A stretch of 19,040 nt of DNA. Source: an uncultured Collinsella sp. GTDB taxonomy: Bacteria; Actinomycetota; Coriobacteriia; Coriobacteriales; Coriobacteriaceae. Shown here one piece after another: positions 1 to 8,375 of the stretch (position 1 is the stretch's first letter; every line of letters begins with the position of its first letter). The stretch lies in assembly GCA_900542235.1 (NCBI GenBank), contig UQNB01000039.1, positions 1 to 19,040 on the forward strand. The letters are read 5' to 3'. The notes beneath the pieces are model-generated. The model was not told the origin of the DNA, ran no database searches, and was given only the letters and a program-made list of their open reading frames with translations. A program made the position numbers and the translations under genes.

Positions 1-569
1 TCCTCGACTCTGTCGACGGATCGGGCGTCCAGGTCGGTTTGATGTACTTTGCGGACTCCTCTAAGGTCGTGTGTGAGCCGAGTGACGATTATGCGGGTAT
101 TGTTAAGTACACGCGTGCGGGACTGTTTAACCGTTGTCTCATCAATAAGGATCTTCTCGAATCTCCTGATTTCAATCATCAAGAATGGGAAATAAGCTCG
201 AAGTCTGGTTTCTATTCTCTCGAAGCGACTGAGTGCGGCAGTGACCTCACCGCTTCCAACGTTGATCCCTTGAACGAATATATTTCTTGGCGCGGGGGCG
301 TTAAGAAAGATGATGTGTCGGATATTGTTCTTATTCTAACGGATGATTTTTGGGCTGACACGTACGATTCTGCGCTCAATAACTCCAGGTCGCTCAAAGA
401 GGACGGCGTGCGCATCATCTGTATCGGTACCCCTCGTGCCGATCTCGAGTTCCTCAAGAAGATCTCCACCTCCGATAGCTACGCGGGCCTCTTCGACTTC
501 TCCGAACTCGGCACCGCGTTCTCGAGCATCGGCCGCTCCATCTCGAGCGGATCTGGCATCAGCATTTAG
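1..569 (+). CDS. vWA-domain protein, C-terminal part (5' end outside window)
   Basis: The reading frame is open from base 3 to the stop at 567-569, so the gene starts upstream of the window; an internal TTG/ATG at 39-44 is not its start. The visible 188 residues look like the second half of a von Willebrand factor A fold: a strand (VGLMYFADSSKVV), then a hydrophobic strand ending in Asp (DIVLILTDD, the position of the MIDAS Asp after strand 4), then a helix, a strand (VRIICIGT) and a final helix. vWA domains bind a metal ion and act as protein-interaction modules; in GTPase/GAP1 and TerY-type systems they recruit partners. The N-terminal DxSxS half of the MIDAS motif lies outside the window, so metal binding cannot be judged. 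The next gene starts 11 bp after the stop, so this is an upstream member of the same operon. The fold call is by pattern only. Confidence 0.72.
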   Translation, partial: LDSVDGSGVQVGLMYFADSSKVVCEPSDDYAGIVKYTRAGLFNRCLINKDLLESPDFNHQEWEISSKSGFYSLEATECGSDLTASNVDPLNEYISWRGGVKKDDVSDIVLILTDDFWADTYDSALNNSRSLKEDGVRIICIGTPRADLEFLKKISTSDSYAGLFDFSELGTAFSSIGRSISSGSGISI

Positions 570-580
570 GGAGCCTATTT

Positions 581-3500
581 ATGGAACAAGAACTCAACTT
601 GCTACTCGTCGTCGGCGCGCCGCTTGACCCCGTTCCTTCACAGGAAAAGCTCCGGCAGCTGCTTGCGGATGCGCGTGTGGTGTGGGGCCCCAAGGCCTCG
701 CGCGGTACGGACCAGATTATCTACAAGCGCTTTTTGGGCGAGGTTCCCAACATGGAGAAAGCGTTTGCCGATGGCAACGAGGCCCAGGTCTCTGCCATCG
801 CGGCGAATGCTCTCAAGGTTGTGAACGGCGCGCTCGATCCGGTACTCGAGGCGGCGGCGGAAAACAATCAGATTTCCGCCGGCCAGCTGGATCTTATCTG
901 CAACAAGACCAAGAAGCGCATTAAGAAAACCCACTTTGGCGTCGAGTATCAGGTGGACGAGGCCCTTGTGCGCAAGCGTGCTGCCGAGCTTAAGTACACG
1001 GTTGCCGAGGGCGGTGCCACCGCATCTACCAACGACGGATCAAACGATGTCTACAAACGCTACATGGAAGATAAGCTTCCTGGTTGGGCGGGCTATAAAA
1101 AGGAGACGGATCTTATTGCCCTGGGCAAGAGCGACCTGTATGACTTTGCCTGCCCCGACGGCTGCGCCGACCCCTATCGCGCCCCGAGCGCAGACCTGCT
1201 TGCGAAGGCAAAGCGGGTGGCGGGGTCGTTCCGTGCCAACACGCCCGAGCAGGCGGCCGCGGCGAGTCTTGAGGCCCTGTGCCGCAAGGCCTTTGGCACA
1301 GACGACGCTCGTAAAGAGTACGACGCATGCCTCAATCGCCTTAAGCTCAACCGTGTCTTTGATGAGCTCGACGAGCGCGCATCGTTCTCGGACAACAGCT
1401 TAAGGGTCGAGCAGCAACGTGCGGCCGTTGAGGCTCTTGCTCCCTTTGTGGCAGACAAGACCGAGGCGCGTTCCCTGCTCGTTGGTCACTGCAAAAAGAA
1501 GGGCATTTCGCTTGAGCGAGATGCAGAGCTCGACTCGCTCGTTCAGTGCCGCTGCGGTCATATGAACGACAAGTCTGCTGCCACGTGCGGTCGCTGCGGT
1601 TTGCCGCTTATGCTCGAGTGCCCCTCGTGCCACAAGAAATACCCCAACACCAACGATCGCTGCCCCGGTTGCGGTGCGCCTTTGGGTGCGGCCATCGAGG
1701 ATGCGGAGCGCCTGTGCGACGCCGCCGATAAGCTTGCGGGCTGGCTCAACTTTGAGGGTGCGAAGGCAAATCTCGCTCAGGCGCGCTCGGCGTGGCCGTC
1801 CTTGCCCCGCGTTGCCGAGGTCGACACAAAAGTCGCTCAGCTCCAGGCTGCCGCGGGCGATTTGGGTGCCAAGCTCACGTCCGCCATTGCGGAGCGTCGC
1901 TTTGCGGAGGCAGATGGACTCTTAAGGCGCGCCCTGCTCGTACCGGGCGTCGATGCTGCCTATCTAAAGGCGCGTGAGGCAGAAGTTTCTTCGGGCGTAA
2001 CCGAGGCGGACGATCTCGTGCGTCAAGCTCAGGGGACGGCAGATGTGGAGGAGGCCGCCGAGCTCTGTGAGCAGGCGCTCGCCCGCTGCGCCGACCATGC
2101 CGCTGCTCGTTCGTTCCTTGCGTCGCACGCCCCGCAGTCGGTTTCCAACTTGGAGGCTCGCGGCAATGCCGAGACTTTGACCGTAAGCCTTGTTTGGCAG
2201 CCGAGCCGTTCTCGTGGTGCGCTTGTGTACGAGGTCTACGTTGTCGAGGGTGACGGTTCTTCCGGCGATCAGCTCCTTGGCACGACTGATCAGCCCTCAT
2301 ATACCCACGAGCATGCTCCCCAGGGGTGTGCGCTGACATACAAGGTGGTTGTCGTACGCGTCGGTGTGCGTTCCCAGCCTGCTACGAGCGAGGTTATCGC
2401 TCTTGCGCCCGACCTTACGGACGTGCGCTTTATGCCGGCGCATGAACAGATCGAGGTGTCTTGGAAGCCGCTGCCGTCGAGTGCGACCGTTCAGATCACG
2501 CCGCTCGATGGCGGGGACCCCATTACCGTCCCATCTGGTGGTCACTACGTTATCGGCGGCCTTACGGACGGCGTGACGTATCACTACGAGATGAGTGCCT
2601 CCTTCGATATCGTTGGCTTGGGCCGTCGCCAGACGCATCCGCAGACATTCGAGGCGACCCCGCTCGATGCTACACGCTACGTAGACGGTCTTGTCTCGCG
2701 TGCTCATAAGGGCGCGGAAGGCGTCTTTGATCTTGAGTGGGAGGATGTTGGCGCCGAGGTGCGTTTCTTTGGCTCCGTGGACGCCAAATCCATTCCCCAG
2801 CCGGGGTCGACGTCCGATGTGGCCTCGCTCGAGCGAGACTTTGAAGTTGTGAGCGTGAACGTTGCCGGGCCGGGCAAAGGCACGCTCACCTGGAAGAGCG
2901 ATGATGTCCTTTACTTCTTTGCGGCCACGGTTTGCGGTAGCTCCGCTATCGTGGGCGCCAAGGCTCGTGTGTCAAACGGCGGCAAGGTGAGTATCGACTC
3001 CATCGAGGAGGCAAACGGCAAGCTGCTTATCTATGTCTCGGTAAAGGACTGCGCAGTGACGGGATTTAGTGTTGCCGTGAGTGAGACGAGCTTTGTGGAC
3101 GACCTTTCGGACTCCTCGTGCCAGCCGCGACCCGTTTCCAAGAAAAACTGGGAGCGCGATGGCTGTCTGACCGTGCCGGCACCCGACGGACAGAGGCTTT
3201 ACGTCTCGGTCTTTTCGCGTAAGGGCAGTGTGGGCAGCTTTGAGTTCTCGGATCCTGCGCAGCAGATTTTTGAACGTCGCCATGCACATGTATGCTACGA
3301 GCGCACGGATAGCAAGAAGCTCTTTGGTCCTCGAGAGTCTACGTTTACGTTTTCGGCCCAAGAGGGCGGCTCCTTCACGTTGCCTAAGACAAAGATCGCC
3401 TATTGCATCGGCAACCTGTCGCCTGCGTTATCGGTCGATTCCGTAACGCTTGAGGAGTTTGGTCCCGTCGAGGTCGATGGAACCTACAGCATCACGGTTA

Positions 3501-3604
3501 CGTTGCCCAAGGCCAAGAAGATATCTATCCAGGCGTTTCCCGCTTCGGGCATTAAGTCTGTGGAGGACGCCTACATTACCTCTTCCGGTTATCTCGTTCA
3601 GTAA
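581..3604 (+). CDS. Large zinc-ribbon / fibronectin-III-like scaffold protein (1007 aa)
   Basis: The ATG at 581 is preceded by GGAG at 569-572 and lies 11 bp after the vWA stop. No signal peptide or membrane segment is seen, so it is probably cytoplasmic. Residues 1-320 are mainly helical and lysine-rich, with a conserved-looking Trp-Gly-Pro at 35-40; I do not recognise this part. Residues 323-364 hold two zinc ribbons (CRC-x10-CxxC at 323-339 and CPSC-x10-CPGC at 347-364). Residues 370-515 are Ala/Glu-rich helices resembling tetratricopeptide-like repeats. Residues 518-607 and 612-695 are beta-rich and fibronectin-III-like (TLTVSLVWQPS and QIEVSWKPL are typical B strands). The rest, to 1007, is also beta-rich with no recognised domain. 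The architecture suggests a protein-binding scaffold for the vWA and GTPase products encoded on either side. No catalytic motif is visible. Confidence 0.85.
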   Translation: MEQELNLLLVVGAPLDPVPSQEKLRQLLADARVVWGPKASRGTDQIIYKRFLGEVPNMEKAFADGNEAQVSAIAANALKVVNGALDPVLEAAAENNQISAGQLDLICNKTKKRIKKTHFGVEYQVDEALVRKRAAELKYTVAEGGATASTNDGSNDVYKRYMEDKLPGWAGYKKETDLIALGKSDLYDFACPDGCADPYRAPSADLLAKAKRVAGSFRANTPEQAAAASLEALCRKAFGTDDARKEYDACLNRLKLNRVFDELDERASFSDNSLRVEQQRAAVEALAPFVADKTEARSLLVGHCKKKGISLERDAELDSLVQCRCGHMNDKSAATCGRCGLPLMLECPSCHKKYPNTNDRCPGCGAPLGAAIEDAERLCDAADKLAGWLNFEGAKANLAQARSAWPSLPRVAEVDTKVAQLQAAAGDLGAKLTSAIAERRFAEADGLLRRALLVPGVDAAYLKAREAEVSSGVTEADDLVRQAQGTADVEEAAELCEQALARCADHAAARSFLASHAPQSVSNLEARGNAETLTVSLVWQPSRSRGALVYEVYVVEGDGSSGDQLLGTTDQPSYTHEHAPQGCALTYKVVVVRVGVRSQPATSEVIALAPDLTDVRFMPAHEQIEVSWKPLPSSATVQITPLDGGDPITVPSGGHYVIGGLTDGVTYHYEMSASFDIVGLGRRQTHPQTFEATPLDATRYVDGLVSRAHKGAEGVFDLEWEDVGAEVRFFGSVDAKSIPQPGSTSDVASLERDFEVVSVNVAGPGKGTLTWKSDDVLYFFAATVCGSSAIVGAKARVSNGGKVSIDSIEEANGKLLIYVSVKDCAVTGFSVAVSETSFVDDLSDSSCQPRPVSKKNWERDGCLTVPAPDGQRLYVSVFSRKGSVGSFEFSDPAQQIFERRHAHVCYERTDSKKLFGPRESTFTFSAQEGGSFTLPKTKIAYCIGNLSPALSVDSVTLEEFGPVEVDGTYSITVTLPKAKKISIQAFPASGIKSVEDAYITSSGYLVQ

Positions 3605-3616
3605 AGGGTTTTCATT

Positions 3617-4912
3617 ATGGGTTTCTTTTCGTCATTATTCGGATCGGCTGCTACGCCTTCTGGCGTACCGTCCTTCTCGTCGAGCAGCATTGTGTGTCCG
3701 TTTTGCTTTGAGCAGTTCGGGGCCGATGCCGTAGAGTATCGCTGCACAAATCGCCAGTGCGACGCCGGCCCTTCGGGGTCTGCTCCCGAGGTGGACGAGA
3801 AGTACTCGACGTTTCGCGGATGGCCGCGGCCCAGACCCGTGGGACACGTCTTTAAGCCCCAAAAACAGGGCCACTTTGGTGGCGGCTCCGTGTGCTGCGA
3901 TGTATGCCACTCCAACACGCCCGTGCCCATCTGCCCTTCGTGTCACAGTCCGCTGCCGCAGTCTTCGATTGACGGCAACAACGAGATCATCGCTATCGTG
4001 GGCACGCGCGGCTCGGGCAAGAGCCATTACATTACCGTGCTTATCGACCAGCTCACGCGCCGCGTCGGGCATGTCATGGATGCCGGTGTAAACCCGTTCC
4101 TTACCATGGACGGTCTTTATAACTGCCGTGAGCTGTACCAAGAGACCAAGTACAAGCCGCTGTTCGAGGAGCAGCATACGCTCGAGGCAACGTCACGCGC
4201 GTTGGGCGGTGGCGACCGCAAGGACAAGATGCCGCTCATCTACACGTGGAACTATACCGAGGCGTCTCGTGGCCGCAAAAAGGCATTTACGCTTTCGTTC
4301 TTCGACGCCGCCGGCGAAGACCTGGAGGACCCGCAGGCCGTTGCCACGGTCAACCGTTACCTGCAGCATGCGCGCGGCATCATCTTCCTTGTCGACCCGC
4401 TCCAGATTGCGGGCATTCGGGAGCAGCTCGAGGCAGCGGGCGAGACGGACCTTACGAGCAGCCTCCGCGGCGTTCAGGGCACGACGGGTTTCGAAGGCGT
4501 GCTCAGCGCCATCACGACGCTTATCCGCACGGCGCGCGGCATTCGCGAGGGGGACGCCATCGATGTTCCCGTGGCCATCGCTTTTTCTAAGTTTGACCAG
4601 CTGACGCCCATTTGCGGTGCGGCGGTTACCGTTCAGCAGCCAAGCCCGCATGCTAAGCATGGTGCCTTCGTCGAGGCGGATCAGCAGGCCGTCGATGCCG
4701 AACTGCGTGCGCTGCTCGAAAACTGGGATGAGGGCGCCATCGTCTCGAGTGTTCAGAGTAATTTCCGCGATGTTGCCTTCTTTGGCGTGTCTGCTCTGGG
4801 CCTGCATAATGCTCCGGACGAGAGCGGCTCGGTTAAGCGCCCTCGTCCGCTGCGCGTGGAGGACCCCCTGCTGTGGATTATGGCCAAGAATCACCTTATT
4901 ACCAAGGAGTAG
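3617..4912 (+). CDS. Zinc-ribbon P-loop GTPase, TRAFAC/double-GTPase-like
   Basis: The 431-aa protein starts at the ATG at 3617 with AAAGGG at 3603-3608 as its ribosome site. It begins MGFFSSLFG, like several neighbours. Two zinc ribbons come first (C27, C30, C43, C48; and C93/C94, C97, C106, C109). The nucleotide-binding domain then shows a Walker A motif GTRGSGKS at 129-136, a Walker B/switch motif FFDAAGED around 229-235 (Asp230, Gly233), and SKFD at 324-327 in the place of NKxD, which specifies guanine. This set fits the TRAFAC-type GTPases found next to GAP1 proteins in actinobacterial conflict systems; the exact Pfam family (I believe a double-GTPase family) is from memory. The protein is probably a regulated switch whose state is read by the GAP1-like protein encoded 3 bp downstream. 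ATP instead of GTP use is possible because the guanine motif is atypical. Confidence 0.85.
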   Translation: MGFFSSLFGSAATPSGVPSFSSSSIVCPFCFEQFGADAVEYRCTNRQCDAGPSGSAPEVDEKYSTFRGWPRPRPVGHVFKPQKQGHFGGGSVCCDVCHSNTPVPICPSCHSPLPQSSIDGNNEIIAIVGTRGSGKSHYITVLIDQLTRRVGHVMDAGVNPFLTMDGLYNCRELYQETKYKPLFEEQHTLEATSRALGGGDRKDKMPLIYTWNYTEASRGRKKAFTLSFFDAAGEDLEDPQAVATVNRYLQHARGIIFLVDPLQIAGIREQLEAAGETDLTSSLRGVQGTTGFEGVLSAITTLIRTARGIREGDAIDVPVAIAFSKFDQLTPICGAAVTVQQPSPHAKHGAFVEADQQAVDAELRALLENWDEGAIVSSVQSNFRDVAFFGVSALGLHNAPDESGSVKRPRPLRVEDPLLWIMAKNHLITKE

Positions 4913-4915
4913 AAC

Positions 4916-7564
4916 ATGGCTGCTCACCAGATTATCTATACCTCGTGCCGCCGCGGCATAGAGGGGACCTCCGATGGCTTCCAGGTCTTCTCGTACGACG
5001 AGAAGCTTCCGTCTATTCCCGCAGCCGGTTCATCTCAGGGTTATAACGCTCTGTTTGTCGACCCTGTTCCGCACGATTTGGGCTTCTCTATCTTTGGCTA
5101 TCATCCGCTCGATGGGGACTACTGTCTATACTGCAACAACACCCGGCTGCCTCACGACTACATGGGACCGCAGGGGCGTTCGGGCAATATGTTGCGCCAG
5201 TCGTTTCTTGTTCCCTGGGCTGATATGTCGTTTGCGCCCATTGAGCTCATGGGCTCGTCTGTGCTGCGCTCGCAGATGGGGCCCGAAGTTCAGAGCGCGG
5301 AGAAGCCCGACTATTTGCCGTGCGTAGATTTGGCCCCCGCTGGCAATGTTACTTTTGATGAAGTCTGCGAATGGCTCGAGGACGAGGACATGGCGGACTC
5401 CATGGGGGAGCTGCTGGCAAAGCTCTTTGCGGCAAAGATGGGCGGCAAGCAGCTTGTTGTCGTTGCCACGGCGGAGGAAGCGGCTCAGATTATCGGAGCT
5501 ATTTCTTATGCCTTGCCGCTGCGTTTGTCACGCCAAATTTCCTTTGTGCTGGGTGCCGATGATGCAACCGAGGCATCGGGCGATATCATCAACGCTTCTG
5601 CCGAGGCCATCGCGGCGGCTCCGGATTACGTGACAAGTGGTTGGATCGTCTTTGATCCCCATAACCCGGACAGCAATGGATCCTACGCAGGTGTTGACGG
5701 ATATCTGGGATTTGTCGAGCTTTCCTATTCGCTGAACCCCAAGCGCCTCGCGGATTTCTGCAGCTTTGTCCAGGAGCACACGACGGCCAAATTCATGTTG
5801 GGCGCACTGGACGATGCCCATGATTTGTGGGCACTGCTTGGAAAGAGCGAGCCGGATGCGGACGCGGGCAGGCTTCTACGTGCACTCTCCTTTGCAGAGG
5901 CTTCGTCCGACGAGGCAACAAACGCGCAACTCACCAATCAGCTCGTAGATTCGCTTGATACGCTGGCGGATATGGGTCTTGGCGTGCTCATCCCTGTTTT
6001 GAGCTATCTGCTGCGGCGTGTAGGCGGAATGGATGCCGAGAGGCGCGAGGGCGTGTGCGCCGTCGCGGCCGCTACGGTATCGCGTCTGCTTTCCGATGCC
6101 TCGGTGGCGCCGCGGGACTTCCCCAAACAGATGAGCTCGCTATGCGAATCTTGCTCACGTGCCGGCCTCGACCTTTTGGCAATTCTTCAGCGCGGCGGCG
6201 ATTCTTCGTGGCTGTTTGCGCCGGGCGAGGTATCGGACGTTCAAAAGATTATCGATTTGCTGGATCTGTTCTCTAAATCTGCTGCGGCTCGCAAGTGTAC
6301 GCCAGAGGAAGCTGGTCCCGACGGCGAGCTTGGACGCTTTGCCGCTGGGGCCCTGCAAGCGGCCTTTGCACTTGATCGCGTGAAGCTATCGACGGCTGTG
6401 ATTGCCTATGTCAACGGGTTCACCCATTCGCTCGATGTTTACGAATCGGCCGTCGAGGCGGCGGTGACGGCGGTGTGCGTTGTTGCCCCGAAGGAGATTA
6501 ATGGCATTTGGGGCGTCATCGCTGCTCGCGCTCCGTATGCCAAGGTTGGAGAACTTCCGCGTGGTCTTGTGTGGCTGAGCGACCATGGTCGCGAACAAGA
6601 CATGGGAACCATGTTCTCGTTTGGCTTGGGTCACGTCGAGGGCGTAGAGGCAGCGTCGGATCTGTATAAAATCTGCTGTAGGGAAGGATTCCCTACTCAT
6701 AAGGCGCTTGCCATAGGTTATACCGATGCTACGTCCCTATATGTTGCTTACCTGTTGAGCTGTCGCAGCGAAAAAGCGACCTCAATACTTCGTGAGCTTG
6801 TTGAATCGCTTGCCAAGGCGGCTCCCAGTAACACGTTGGTGTGTTGCCCGCCCATGGTAAAAACGATGGGCACTGCTTCGCATGGCCTTACGGATGGAAT
6901 CGATCCTTTGAATCCCTCAAAAGAAGATCTTAGGACGTTGCGCGCCCTTTATGGCTATTCCCGGGCTGCGAATGCGGCGGTGCTTGGTCGCCGGGGCATG
7001 CTCGCACTGTCACTTGCGGAGTTGGGGAGGGCTTCTCAGGCGAGCGCGGATTTCAGGGCATTTCAGGGAATCCCCGATATCCTAAAAATAAAAAGCTACC
7101 GTGGGGCTGTCGATTTTTCTGACGTTGAGGGCCGTGATCGAGATAGGATCTGCGACGCTTTCGCCCAGGGTGTTTTGGGATGTTGCAAAGACCTTGGCGA
7201 TTTTGCCTTTGCCATGGCTGCAATGTCGGCCACTTGCTGGCTGCCTGCCTTCGAGGCCTGCGCTCAGCTTGCTTTAAAGTATTCGCGCGGCAGACAGGGA
7301 TCGTTCGATCGCTTGGCACTAGTTCTTTCGTACCTAGCGGTTTACGGAGTGAATCGCGAAGACATGCACGCCGCTATGGGCAAGGTCCTTCCCAAAGTTA
7401 AGCTCGAGAACCATGGCGCCCTTAAGCACGAATGTGCCCGTTACTGCGGGTCCCGCGCGCTCGAGGCACTGGGAATTACGGCCCCTGCCGATGTTGTGCA
7501 ACAGATTGACGCGATTCTCGCTGACAATGTCAAAAAGGGCGGGTTGCCGTTCTTTAGAAAGTAG
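4916..7564 (+). CDS. GAP1-like GTPase-associated protein (882 aa)
   Basis: It starts 3 bp after the GTPase stop; AAGGAG (4904-4909) inside the end of the GTPase gene is its ribosome site, so the two are probably translationally coupled. The N-terminus (about 1-130) has the pattern I associate with the N-terminal domain of GTPase-associated protein 1: HQIIYTSCRRGIEG, then GFQVFSYD and a later FGYHPLDGDYCLY stretch. Residues 130-300 form a mixed alpha/beta middle region (hydrophobic KQLVVVATAEEAAQIIG, ISFVLGADDA, TSGWIVFD). Residues 300-882 are a long, almost all-helical, Ala/Leu-rich region like the helical C-terminal part of GAP1 proteins. No catalytic or membrane motif is seen. GAP1 proteins are strictly associated with GTPases, and the tight coupling here supports that role; GAP activity itself is not shown. 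A degenerate promoter-like motif lies in the last 25 codons. Confidence 0.78.
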   Translation: MAAHQIIYTSCRRGIEGTSDGFQVFSYDEKLPSIPAAGSSQGYNALFVDPVPHDLGFSIFGYHPLDGDYCLYCNNTRLPHDYMGPQGRSGNMLRQSFLVPWADMSFAPIELMGSSVLRSQMGPEVQSAEKPDYLPCVDLAPAGNVTFDEVCEWLEDEDMADSMGELLAKLFAAKMGGKQLVVVATAEEAAQIIGAISYALPLRLSRQISFVLGADDATEASGDIINASAEAIAAAPDYVTSGWIVFDPHNPDSNGSYAGVDGYLGFVELSYSLNPKRLADFCSFVQEHTTAKFMLGALDDAHDLWALLGKSEPDADAGRLLRALSFAEASSDEATNAQLTNQLVDSLDTLADMGLGVLIPVLSYLLRRVGGMDAERREGVCAVAAATVSRLLSDASVAPRDFPKQMSSLCESCSRAGLDLLAILQRGGDSSWLFAPGEVSDVQKIIDLLDLFSKSAAARKCTPEEAGPDGELGRFAAGALQAAFALDRVKLSTAVIAYVNGFTHSLDVYESAVEAAVTAVCVVAPKEINGIWGVIAARAPYAKVGELPRGLVWLSDHGREQDMGTMFSFGLGHVEGVEAASDLYKICCREGFPTHKALAIGYTDATSLYVAYLLSCRSEKATSILRELVESLAKAAPSNTLVCCPPMVKTMGTASHGLTDGIDPLNPSKEDLRTLRALYGYSRAANAAVLGRRGMLALSLAELGRASQASADFRAFQGIPDILKIKSYRGAVDFSDVEGRDRDRICDAFAQGVLGCCKDLGDFAFAMAAMSATCWLPAFEACAQLALKYSRGRQGSFDRLALVLSYLAVYGVNREDMHAAMGKVLPKVKLENHGALKHECARYCGSRALEALGITAPADVVQQIDAILADNVKKGGLPFFRK
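7493..7528 (+). promoter_or_regulatory. Degenerate copy of the GTTGCGCAAC promoter motif inside the GAP1-like gene
   Basis: GTTGTGCAAC (7493-7502) differs from the cluster palindrome by one base. Exactly 20 nt later comes GACAAT (7523-7528), the same spacing as at the five stronger promoters. It would start transcription about 55 nt before the gene at 7592. Because it lies in coding sequence, part of the match could be codon constraint. Confidence 0.4.
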
Positions 7565-7591
7565 GTAAGTTTAAGCAGACGGGTGATGACC

Positions 7592-7993
7592 ATGGGGTTG
7601 TTTAATAAGGTTTCTGGGCTGGCGCAGGGCGCTTACGGTAAGGCGGCAGGCTATTCCGATGCCGATGAGTCGTTTATCGGTGCCGATGTCGATGGCATGA
7701 TTTGCCATATGGGTCTTTATCCCAACTACATTAAGCTCCGCACTAGGGAGCCGCGCACCGAGCAGATTAAGCGCGCCATGGAAGATCCTATTTCTGCGTT
7801 GGTTGGCCCGGCTCAAGAGGTCGAGCGCATCATCCGCGTGGGTAGCCACGTTCGAGATTTTGAGCGTTGGACCGAGTTTGGCAAGCGTTGCTATACGCTC
7901 AAGATTATGGGCACCAGAAAGCTTGTTCGCATTCGGTTGGTTCCGGCTGACGGCCAGCGCTTTGAGAACTACGTAATGAGTCATTGGATGTAA
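7592..7993 (+). CDS. Small hypothetical protein with MGLF N-terminus (133 aa)
   Basis: I choose the ATG at 7592 over the GTG at 7583 or the ATG at 7586, because the protein then begins MGLFNKVSG, the same type of N-terminus as the products of 3617, 8376 and 12947; GGGTGA at 7581-7586 can serve as ribosome site. I do not recognise the family. Residues 1-25 are a glycine- and alanine-containing amphipathic stretch. The rest is a compact alpha/beta protein with charged segments and a basic strand (KLVRIRLVP) near the end, and it finishes YVMSHWM. There is no zinc ribbon and no membrane segment. The gap to the GAP1-like gene is 27 bp, so it is probably in the same operon, possibly with an extra internal promoter at 7493-7528. 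Confidence 0.7.
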   Translation: MGLFNKVSGLAQGAYGKAAGYSDADESFIGADVDGMICHMGLYPNYIKLRTREPRTEQIKRAMEDPISALVGPAQEVERIIRVGSHVRDFERWTEFGKRCYTLKIMGTRKLVRIRLVPADGQRFENYVMSHWM

Positions 7994-8038
7994 CGAGGAC
8001 GGCGGGTTGCTCGTTCTGATAGGAAGAAGGTAAGAAGA

Positions 8039-8317
8039 ATGGCTGGAAGCGGTTCTTGGCGTCCTCAATATGATTCGAGGAGGCAAAAGGGTGGACATGG
8101 CGCGTACTCGCCGAGCAAGATGTCCTTTTCTGAGCACAGGAGGCGTGGGCCTTCTGTTTACTTTGCCGCCAACTGGGTGCTCATTGGCGTCGTGGGGGCT
8201 TTGGCAATGCTGCTCATCGGCCTTACGGCGCTCATCCGAGGCAACTGGGAAGGCTTTCTGTTTGCCCTGGTGGCTGCGCTTATTTGCTACAAGCTGTTTT
8301 TCCATAAGCGCTCGTAG
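8039..8317 (+). CDS. Small two-helix membrane protein (92 aa)
   Basis: The ATG at 8039 has GGAAGAAGG at 8021-8030 upstream. Residues 1-40 are basic and hydrophilic with many Arg, Ser and Gly. Two hydrophobic segments follow: about 42-66 (NWVLIGVVGALAMLLIGLTAL) and about 70-87 (GFLFALVAALICYKLFF), joined by a short RGNWE loop, with a basic C-terminus (HKRS). This predicts a hairpin in the membrane with both ends in the cytoplasm by the positive-inside rule. The family is not recognised. It lies 45 bp after one gene and 58 bp before the next, so it is probably an operon member that could give the GTPase/GAP1 module a membrane contact or act as a small pore; either role is inference. Confidence 0.72.
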   Translation: MAGSGSWRPQYDSRRQKGGHGAYSPSKMSFSEHRRRGPSVYFAANWVLIGVVGALAMLLIGLTALIRGNWEGFLFALVAALICYKLFFHKRS

Positions 8318-8375
8318 GGGAGCGATGGGATTTAGTTTCCCTGTATGCAACTACTATTCAAAATAGGAGAATACC

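Noticed and set aside
4193..4927. 244-residue open frame on the minus strand
   Set aside because: It lies opposite the GTPase gene with clear Walker A and B motifs; its translation has no recognisable feature.
8340..8356. TGTATGCAAC before the 8376 gene as a regulon palindrome
   Set aside because: It is one base short and unsymmetrical, and lies too close to the start codon for the set spacing.
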